The translations under genes were made by a program, and so were the position numbers. This document shows, piece after piece, positions 33,256 to 38,803 of a DNA stretch of 38,803 nt. A model generated the notes under the pieces. The model was not told the DNA's origin, ran no database searches, and saw only the letters and a list, made by a program, of their open reading frames with translations. Each line of letters opens with the position of its first letter. The first letter of the stretch is position 1. The stretch is from UBA1732 sp045114455. GTDB lineage: Bacteria; Verrucomicrobiota; Lentisphaeria; Victivallales; UBA1829. The stretch covers positions 1-38,803 of the forward strand of contig JBGUKN010000048.1 in NCBI GenBank assembly GCA_045114455.1, written 5' to 3'.

Positions 33256-34983
33256 ATGGGAAAATACCCGTTGGAAACCATTCGGCACAGTGCGGCCCAC
33301 GTGATGGCTGCGGCGGTGCAGGAACTCTACCCGAACGCTAAATTCGACATCGGTCCGTCGACCGAGGACGGTTTCTACTACGATTTCGACCTGGAAACCC
33401 GCCTCACCGCCGAAGACCTGGTCAAGATCGAAGAGAAAATGGAAGAGATCGCCAAGGCGCATCTCCCGTTCGAACGCAAGGTCATGACCCGCGAAGACGC
33501 CCACGCGTTCCTCGCCGGACGCGGCCAGAACTACAAGCTCGAACGCCTCGCCGACATCCCGGACGACAGCGAGATCACGTTCTACATCTGCGGCAACTTT
33601 ACCGACCTCTGCCGCGGCCCGCACGTCGCCAACACCAATGAGATCGGCGCGTTCAAGCTGCTCTCCGTCGCCGGATCCTACTACCGCGGCGACGAGAAGA
33701 ACCCGATGCTCCAGCGCATCTACGGCACCGCGTTCGCCGACAAGAAGGAACTCAAGGCGTATCTGCAGCGCATCGAGGAAGCCAAGAAGCGCGACCACCG
33801 CCGCCTCGGCAAGGAGCTCGACCTCTTCAGCATCTCCGAAATGGTCGGGCCCGGCCTCGTGCTGTGGCATCCGAAAGGAGCCTACATCCGCAACGTCATC
33901 GAGACCTTCTGGCGCAAGGAGCATCTGGCGCACGGCTACGACCTGCTGTACACGCCTCACATCGGACGCAGCCAGCTCTGGGAGACCAGCGGCCACCTCG
34001 GATTCTACAAGGAGAGCATGTACTCCCCGATGCAGATCGACGAGTTCGACTACTATGCCAAGCCCATGAACTGCCCGTTCCACATCGAAATCTACAAGAG
34101 CCGCGTGCGCTCCTACCGCGAACTCCCCTGCCGCTGGGCCGAGCTCGGCACCGTGTACCGCTATGAGAAGAGCGGCGTGCTCCACGGCCTGATGCGCGTC
34201 CGCGGCTTCACGCAGGATGACGCGCACATCATCTGCACCCCGGAACAGATCGAAAGCGAGATCAGGGAAGTCCTCGAATTCTGCCTCTACATCTGGAAGA
34301 CCTTCGGATTCCCGGAGATCAAGGCTTACCTCTCCACCCGTCCCGCCAAGGCGGTCGGCGATCCCGCCCGCTGGGAACAGGCGCAGAAGTCGCTCGTCCA
34401 GGCCATTGAAGGCTGCGGACTCGAATACGAAGTGGACGAAGGCGGCGGCGCGTTCTACGGCCCGAAGATCGACCTCAAGATCAAGGATGCGATCGGTCGC
34501 GAATGGCAGACCTCCACGATCCAGTTCGACTTCAACCTGCCGGAACGCTTCGGCATCACGTACGTCGGCGCGGACGGCGCGTTGCACCAGCCCTACATGG
34601 TCCACCGCGCGCTCTTCGGCTCACTGGAACGTTTCTTCGGCATCCTGGTCGAGCACTACGCGGGCGCGTTCCCGCTGTGGCTGGCCCCGACCCAGGTCTG
34701 CGTGATCCCGATCACCGAGAAACAGCATGAATACGCGAAGAAGGTTGCCGACGGTCTCCGCAAGGCCGGATTCCAGGTCCTGTGCGACGTCCGCTCCGAG
34801 AGCATGGGTGCCAAAATCAAGGACGCCCGCCTCCAGCGCATCCCGTTCATGGCAGTGATCGGCGAGAAGGAGCAGACCGAAGGCACGATGGCGGTCCGCT
34901 CCCGCAGAGAGGACCAGCTCGGCGCCATGGATATGGAAACTTTCATCAAAAAATTGCAGTCGGAACTTGAAAATAAGCTTTGA
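33256..34983 (+). CDS. thrS: Threonyl-tRNA synthetase lacking the TGS domain
   Basis: Class II synthetase charging tRNA(Thr). 575 residues from ATG 33256 (GAGG nine bases upstream). The protein begins directly at the editing domain: HSAAH (11-15) and CRGPH (C119, H123) provide the four editing-site residues. The catalytic core follows with motif 1, NCPFH, motif 2 around YRYEKSGVLHGLMRVRGFTQDD, motif 3 HRALFGSLERF, and the C-terminal anticodon-binding domain. The usual 60-residue N-terminal TGS domain (family about 640 residues) is absent. The open frame upstream of 33256 contains the promoter and encodes nothing TGS-like. First gene of the classical thrS-infC-rpmI-rplT order. Confidence 0.97.
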   Translation: MGKYPLETIRHSAAHVMAAAVQELYPNAKFDIGPSTEDGFYYDFDLETRLTAEDLVKIEEKMEEIAKAHLPFERKVMTREDAHAFLAGRGQNYKLERLADIPDDSEITFYICGNFTDLCRGPHVANTNEIGAFKLLSVAGSYYRGDEKNPMLQRIYGTAFADKKELKAYLQRIEEAKKRDHRRLGKELDLFSISEMVGPGLVLWHPKGAYIRNVIETFWRKEHLAHGYDLLYTPHIGRSQLWETSGHLGFYKESMYSPMQIDEFDYYAKPMNCPFHIEIYKSRVRSYRELPCRWAELGTVYRYEKSGVLHGLMRVRGFTQDDAHIICTPEQIESEIREVLEFCLYIWKTFGFPEIKAYLSTRPAKAVGDPARWEQAQKSLVQAIEGCGLEYEVDEGGGAFYGPKIDLKIKDAIGREWQTSTIQFDFNLPERFGITYVGADGALHQPYMVHRALFGSLERFFGILVEHYAGAFPLWLAPTQVCVIPITEKQHEYAKKVADGLRKAGFQVLCDVRSESMGAKIKDARLQRIPFMAVIGEKEQTEGTMAVRSRREDQLGAMDMETFIKKLQSELENKL

Positions 34984-34994
34984 CGTGCTATAGT
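34967..34994 (+). promoter_or_regulatory. Internal promoter for infC-rpmI-rplT
   Basis: Plus strand: -35 TTGAAA (34967-34972), 16-base spacer, -10 TATAGT (34989-34994), overlapping the end of thrS. It would start RNA near 35001, just before a hairpin and the infC ribosome site. Confidence 0.65.
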
Positions 34995-35006
34995 ATAAGT
35001 TCATGC

Positions 35007-35029
35007 GCTTCCGTCACCGTGGCGGAAGC
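35007..35029 (+). promoter_or_regulatory. Leader hairpin upstream of infC
   Basis: Stem GCTTCCG/CGGAAGC, extendable by CAC/GTG across one wobble, in the space between the internal promoter and the infC ribosome site. This argues that the region is leader, not coding. Confidence 0.55.
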
Positions 35030-35048
35030 ATCCGATATCATCTCACAT

Positions 35049-35054
35049 GGAGGG
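35049..35054 (+). promoter_or_regulatory. Ribosome binding site that decides the infC start
   Basis: GGAGGG eight bases before ATC 35063. The only upstream in-frame ATG (35003) has no Shine-Dalgarno sequence. Confidence 0.7.
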
Positions 35055-35062
35055 CGTTTACT

Positions 35063-35575
35063 ATCGCCAAGCTACTGAAAAGCAATGACCGTGCGTATTC
35101 CGACAAGCCCCTGCTCATCATCGGGGCCAACGGAGAACAGCTGGGCGTCATGAAACTCGCTGCCGCCTGCCAGGCGGCGCAGAACGCGCATCTGGATCTC
35201 GTGCTCGTGTCGGAAAACAGCAACCCGCCCGTCTGCCGCATCATGGACTTCGGGAAGCTCCTGTACGAACAGAAGAAGAAGCTGAAGGAGCAGAAGAAGA
35301 ACCAGCAGGCCCAGAAGGTGAAGGAGATCAAGTTCCGCCTTCACATCGACACGCATGATTATGAGGTGAAACTCAACCATGCGAAGGAGTTTCTGGGCGA
35401 AGGGAACAAGCTTCGCGTGACAATCACATTCAAGGGGCGCGAACTCTCGCACCCGGAAATGGGATTCGAACTCGTGACACGGATCACGGAAGACCTTGCG
35501 GAAGTCGCCGTCGTCGACGCGCCGGCGAAACTGCTCGGAAAGAACATCAACATGTCCTTCAATCCGAAGGGCTGA
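35063..35575 (+). CDS. infC: Translation initiation factor IF-3, probable AUC start
   Basis: Binds the 30S subunit and enforces correct start codon and initiator tRNA selection. About 170 residues, the normal length, when started at ATC 35063. N-domain (EQLGVM, PPVCRIMDFGK, LYEQKKK), basic linker, and C-domain (KEIKFRLHIDTHDYEVK, F.GRE) are all present. The start choice rests on GGAGGG eight bases upstream, on homology beginning only near this point, and on the well-known use of AUU or AUC for infC autoregulation. An ATG at 35003 would add 20 residues encoded by a hairpin. Followed by rpmI and rplT. Confidence 0.95.
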   Translation: MAKLLKSNDRAYSDKPLLIIGANGEQLGVMKLAAACQAAQNAHLDLVLVSENSNPPVCRIMDFGKLLYEQKKKLKEQKKNQQAQKVKEIKFRLHIDTHDYEVKLNHAKEFLGEGNKLRVTITFKGRELSHPEMGFELVTRITEDLAEVAVVDAPAKLLGKNINMSFNPKG

Positions 35576-35653
35576 CATACAAAACCGCCGGACAAGGCTG
35601 ATGGCGTCTGCCTGCCCGGTCGAGACCAACCTCTAACATAAGGAGACAAAACG

Positions 35654-35851
35654 ATGCCGAAAATGAAGACTCGCAAGAGTATCGCCAAGCGCGTGAAACG
35701 CACCGCCTCCGGCGGCTACAAGTTCACGAAACCTGGCCGCCGCCACCTCATGACGAACAAGTCCGGAAAGAACAAGCGTCAAAAACGCAACGCCGGTCTG
35801 CTCGACGCCGCCCACGCACAGAGAATCAAAAAGGCCCTGCCTTACGGCTGA
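35654..35851 (+). CDS. rpmI: 50S ribosomal protein L35
   Basis: 65 residues, very basic, normal length. MPKMKTRKS, a FTK.GRRHL block and the C-terminal KKALPYG are family hallmarks. AAGGAG lies eight bases before ATG 35654. It sits 78 bases after infC and 24 before rplT. The infC-rpmI gap holds an imperfect hairpin (about 35587-35618) where L20-type autoregulation could act, but I cannot establish that. Confidence 0.98.
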   Translation: MPKMKTRKSIAKRVKRTASGGYKFTKPGRRHLMTNKSGKNKRQKRNAGLLDAAHAQRIKKALPYG

Positions 35852-35875
35852 GCTTGAAAAACAGGAGAAATCATC

Positions 35876-36226
35876 ATGAGAGTTACTTGCGCTGTTTATT
35901 CGAGAAAACGCCGCAAACGCGTCCTTGAGCGTGCAAAAGGTTTCTACGGTGCCAGTTCCAAGCGCATCCGCACAGCATACGATGCCGTCGACAAGGCGAA
36001 CGTCCACGCCTACGAAGGACGCAAGCAGAAAAAGCGCCAGTACCGCCGCCTCTGGACGGTGCGTATCAACGCCGCCTGCCGCGCCCAGGGCATGACCTAC
36101 AGCAAGTTCATCGACGGACTCAAGAAGGCGAACATCGACCTGAACCGCAAGGTTCTCGCCGACCTCGCAGTCAAGGATCCCGCGGCATTTACGGCCCTGC
36201 TCGAAAAGGCAAAGGCCGCCTGCTGA
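35876..36226 (+). CDS. rplT: 50S ribosomal protein L20
   Basis: 116 residues, basic N-terminal helix then globular C-domain; early 50S assembly protein and, in several bacteria, translational repressor of its own operon. RVTCAVYSRKRRKRVLERAKGFYG, RRLWTVRINAACR and YSKFI.GLKKA match the family. AGGAG lies eight bases upstream of ATG 35876. A terminator follows 60 bases downstream. Confidence 0.98.
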   Translation: MRVTCAVYSRKRRKRVLERAKGFYGASSKRIRTAYDAVDKANVHAYEGRKQKKRQYRRLWTVRINAACRAQGMTYSKFIDGLKKANIDLNRKVLADLAVKDPAAFTALLEKAKAAC

Positions 36227-36239
36227 CGAACTTGATCCC

Positions 36240-36265
36240 GGACGCCCCGCCCTGCGTCGGCGTCC
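36240..36265 (+). other. Hairpin after rplT
   Basis: Perfect 7-bp stem GGACGCC/GGCGTCC (36240-36246 with 36259-36265), 12-base loop, just upstream of the terminator. Possibly a transcript-stabilising or pause hairpin. Confidence 0.5.
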
Positions 36266-36288
36266 ACCATACAGACCATCTGTGATTC

Positions 36289-36330
36289 GCGGGCTGCCGC
36301 CTCCCGGCAGACCCGCGTTTTTCTTTTTTC
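36289..36330 (+). terminator. Terminator or attenuator between rplT and pheS
   Basis: An 11-bp GC-rich stem with one bulged A (36289-36299 with 36305-36316), loop of five, then GTTTTTCTTTTTTC. No Phe-rich leader peptide is visible, and no promoter was seen between it and pheS, so pheST would rely on read-through unless a promoter was missed. Confidence 0.8.
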
Positions 36331-36356
36331 CAAGTTTCCTTTAAGGAGTTTTCAAC

Positions 36357-37379
36357 ATGCTGGAAGAACTGCTGAAACAGCTTCAGGACATCACGACCGA
36401 GGCGAAAACGGCTCTGTCCGCAGCCTCGACTCCGGCCGACGTCGAGGCCGTCAAAAACCGCACGCTGGGCCGCAACGGAGCCATTACCGCCCTCAGTCCG
36501 ATGATGGGCAAGCTGCCCGCCGAGGACAAGCGCGCCGCAGGCATGGCCTTCAACGAGGCCAAGCAGGGCATTCAGGCCGCCCTCAACGAGGCCAACGCCC
36601 GCATCAACGCAAAATCCGCCGAAGAGGCGCCCGCGGTCGACGTCACCCTCCCCGGCCGCGCCTGGCCCTTCGGACGCAAGCACCCGATCAGCCAGACCAT
36701 CGACGCCTGCTGCTCCATCTTCCGCCGCATGGGCTTCATCGCCGTCACCGGTCCCGAACTCGAGACCGTGTGGTACAATTTCGACGCCCTCAACGCGCCC
36801 GCGAACCATCCCTCCCGCGACCCGCAGGACACCTTCTACCTCCCCGACGGACGCCTTCTCCGCACGCAGACCTCCCCGGTCCAGATCCGCACCATGCTCG
36901 GCTCCAAGCCCCCCGTGCGCATCGTGTCCCCGGGCCGCTGCTACCGCCGCGACACCCCGGACGCCACCCACGGCGTGCATTTCCACCAGCTCGAGGGCCT
37001 CTACATCGACAAGGACGTCTCCCTGGCCGACCTCCGCAGCACCATCCTGAAGTTCGCGAAGGAATACTTCGGCACGGACGTCAAGGTCCGCATGCGCCCC
37101 CACTTCTTCCCGTTCACGGAACCCAGCGTCGAATGCGATTTCAGCTGCGTGATGTGCGGCGGCAAGGGCTGCCGCGTCTGCAAGAACTCCGGCTGGCTCG
37201 AGATCATGGGCGCGGGCATGGTCAACCCCGCCGTGCTCCGCAACGTCGGATACGATCCGGAGGAAGTCCAGGGCTTCGCCTTCGGATTCGGACTGGAACG
37301 CCTGACCATGCTGAAACACCGCATCAGCGATCTGCGCATCTTCTCGGACAACGACCTGCGGTTCCTCAAACAGTTCTGA
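36357..37379 (+). CDS. pheS: Phenylalanyl-tRNA synthetase alpha subunit
   Basis: Catalytic subunit of the alpha2-beta2 class II enzyme. 340 residues. N-terminal coiled coil (about 1-90), then the core with motif 1 (HPISQTID), HPSRDPQDTFY, the RCYRRDTPDATH motif 2, HQLEGL, and motif 3 GFGLERLTML. A Cys-rich CVMCGGKGCRVCKNSGW segment near residue 260 includes the CxxCxxxGCxxC pattern found in many bacterial PheS. AAGGAG lies eight bases before the ATG. Followed by pheT after 15 bases. Confidence 0.98.
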   Translation: MLEELLKQLQDITTEAKTALSAASTPADVEAVKNRTLGRNGAITALSPMMGKLPAEDKRAAGMAFNEAKQGIQAALNEANARINAKSAEEAPAVDVTLPGRAWPFGRKHPISQTIDACCSIFRRMGFIAVTGPELETVWYNFDALNAPANHPSRDPQDTFYLPDGRLLRTQTSPVQIRTMLGSKPPVRIVSPGRCYRRDTPDATHGVHFHQLEGLYIDKDVSLADLRSTILKFAKEYFGTDVKVRMRPHFFPFTEPSVECDFSCVMCGGKGCRVCKNSGWLEIMGAGMVNPAVLRNVGYDPEEVQGFAFGFGLERLTMLKHRISDLRIFSDNDLRFLKQF

Positions 37380-37394
37380 GAAAGGAAGACCGAC

Positions 37395-38803
37395 ATGAAA
37401 CTTTCCCTGTTTAGACTGAAACACTATATCGACATCAGCCTTTCCCCGGAAGAACTCGCCAACGTGCTCACCATGGCCGGACTTGAGGTCGAGGAGATCG
37501 AAACGGTCGGCAAGATCCCGGACGGCGTGATCGTTGCGAAGATCATCTCCCGCCGCAGACACGAAAACTCCGACCACCTCTCCATCTGCGAAGTCTTCAC
37601 CGGCACCGAAACACTCCAGATCGTCTGCGGCGCGCCGAACTGCGACACCGGAAACATTGTCCCGCTGGCCACCATCGGGACCGTCTTCAAGGACGGCGAC
37701 GGCACGTTCACGATCAAGAAAGGCAAGATCCGCGGCGTGGAATCCTTCGGCATGATGTGCTCCGCAAAGGAGCTCGGCCTCAGCGAAGACCACAAGGGCC
37801 TCATGCTGCTCCCCGGCACGTTCGAAATCGGCAAGCCGCTTCAGGATTATGTTCCCACAGACACCGTCTACACGCTCGAGATCACCCCGAACCGGCCCGA
37901 CTGGCTCTCCTACTGGGGCGTCGCGCGCGACATTGCCGCGCTCGTCGGCGGCGAAGTGAAATTCCCCGCGCCGGAAAGCGTCCCGACCGATCTCGCCGGC
38001 GACTGGAGCAACCTGGTCACGGTCGAGGCGCCGGACCTCTGCCCGCTGTACACCGCGCGCGTCATCCGCAACGTGAAGGTCGCCGAAAGCCCCGCCTGGC
38101 TGAAGGCCTCCCTCGCCGCCATCGGGATCCGCCCCATCAACAACATCGTGGACATCACGAACTTCGTCATGATGGAGCTGGGCGAGCCGCTGCATGTGTT
38201 CGACATGCGGTTCCTGAAGGGCGAACGCCTCGTGATCCGCCGCGCGCAGGAAAATGAGACCATCACCGCGCTCGACGGCAAGACCTACGACCTCACCACG
38301 AACGACCTGGTCATCGCCGACACGGAAAAACCGGTTGCCATCGCAGGCGTCATGGGCGGCGAATACTCCGGCGTCGTGGGCGACACCACCGACGTCGTGC
38401 TGGAAAGCGCCTGGTTCGATCCGGCGTCCGTCCGCGCGACCTCCCGCCGCCTCGGGCTCTCCTCGGAAGCCTCCTACCGCTTCGAACGCGGCGCGGACCG
38501 CGCCATGATCGTCCCGGCCAGCATGCGCGCCGCCCAGCTCATCCGTGAGCTCGCCAGCGGCAACGTGGTCTCCCCGCTGATCTCCGTCGCGGAGCCCGAA
38601 AAGCCCGCGCGTATCATCGATCTCAAGTACGACCGCGTGCGCAGCCTGCTCGGCATGGACGTCGACAACCGCCGCATCGACGATATCCTGCACTCGCTCG
38701 GATTTGCCACCGTCCGCCAGTCCGAAAGCGGCGCGTCCTTCAGCGTGCCCACTTGGCGCGACCTCGACGTGATGGGGCCCGCCGACCTCGCCGAGGAAGT
38801 CGC
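37395..38803 (+). CDS. pheT: Phenylalanyl-tRNA synthetase beta subunit, 3' end cut by window
   Basis: Structural, tRNA-binding and editing subunit. 469 codons are visible of about 800. B1 start LFRLKHYIDI; EMAP-type OB tRNA-binding domain (about 40-150, with HENSDHLSICEV, CGAPN, GMMCSAKELGL); B3/B4 editing domain (about 210-385, NIVDITNFVMMELGEPLHVFD, GVMGG); the B5 domain begins near residue 410. ATG 37395 has AAAGGA nine bases upstream. Confidence 0.97.
   Translation, partial: MKLSLFRLKHYIDISLSPEELANVLTMAGLEVEEIETVGKIPDGVIVAKIISRRRHENSDHLSICEVFTGTETLQIVCGAPNCDTGNIVPLATIGTVFKDGDGTFTIKKGKIRGVESFGMMCSAKELGLSEDHKGLMLLPGTFEIGKPLQDYVPTDTVYTLEITPNRPDWLSYWGVARDIAALVGGEVKFPAPESVPTDLAGDWSNLVTVEAPDLCPLYTARVIRNVKVAESPAWLKASLAAIGIRPINNIVDITNFVMMELGEPLHVFDMRFLKGERLVIRRAQENETITALDGKTYDLTTNDLVIADTEKPVAIAGVMGGEYSGVVGDTTDVVLESAWFDPASVRATSRRLGLSSEASYRFERGADRAMIVPASMRAAQLIRELASGNVVSPLISVAEPEKPARIIDLKYDRVRSLLGMDVDNRRIDDILHSLGFATVRQSESGASFSVPTWRDLDVMGPADLAEEV

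Noticed and set aside
35003..35062. ATG start for infC
   Set aside because: No ribosome site precedes it, the segment folds into a hairpin, and IF-3 homology begins after it.
36227..36288. pheM-like attenuation leader peptide
   Set aside because: No short frame with a run of Phe codons exists before the terminator.
36189..38693. Long frame antisense to pheS and pheT
   Set aside because: Composition is typical of a shadow frame, and pheS and pheT are unambiguous.
1..38803. tRNA genes, insertion sequences, prophage or defence systems
   Set aside because: Intergenic gaps are short and none holds a cloverleaf or terminal inverted repeats; no transposase, integrase, Cas, or toxin-antitoxin homolog was recognised.

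Overview
The window reads as one contiguous piece of chromosome, about 60% GC, from an anaerobic, outer-membrane-bearing bacterium. A complete pyruvate:ferredoxin oxidoreductase and an oxygen-sensitive activase/dehydratase-type iron-sulfur protein point to anaerobic metabolism, and lpxA points to lipid A. Coding is dense, intergenic regions are sharply AT-rich, and there are no phage, IS, CRISPR or tRNA signatures. The overall flavour (PVC-like housekeeping genes, very long bifunctional debranching enzyme, ankyrin protein, alanine/lysine/proline tails) suggests a PVC-superphylum member such as Lentisphaerota or Kiritimatiellota. That placement is inference, not proof.

Most genes lie on the minus strand. 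From right to left: (1) ileS (3' end outside the window) preceded by a small membrane protein; (2) nifJ alone, with its own promoter and terminator; (3) a small protein with a repetitive A/K/P tail; (4) an operon lpxA - lipoprotein - bifunctional glycogen debranching enzyme - lepA - lepB; (5) an operon manA-like - argS - GT2 glycosyltransferase; (6) a single-gene unit encoding a fused 2-hydroxyacyl-CoA dehydratase activase and dehydratase subunit; (7) tig - clpP - clpX - eda - prfB; (8) rpsB - tsf with a structured leader; (9) a secreted ankyrin-repeat protein. The right end is on the plus strand, divergent from the ankyrin gene: thrS - infC - rpmI - rplT, then a terminator hairpin, then pheS - pheT (3' end cut by the window).

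Almost every transcription unit has a recognisable sigma70-type promoter, but the -10 element is TATATT in eight of eleven cases and never TATAAT. This regularity is the best genome-wide signal in the window. The most interesting protein is the 717-residue activase-dehydratase fusion, which carries an extra four-cysteine cluster near its N-terminus. Other departures from the norm are a ManA homolog lacking two usual metal ligands, a ThrRS lacking the TGS domain, an RF2 gene without the programmed frameshift, an infC gene that appears to start at AUC, and a single-chain bacterial GH13 plus GH133 debranching enzyme.

Functionally the region is mainly translation (ileS, argS, thrS, pheST, lepA, tsf, prfB, infC, ribosomal proteins), protein quality control (tig, clpP, clpX), envelope biogenesis (lpxA, lepB, lipoprotein, GT2) and central or anaerobic carbon metabolism (nifJ, eda, manA-like, debranching enzyme).
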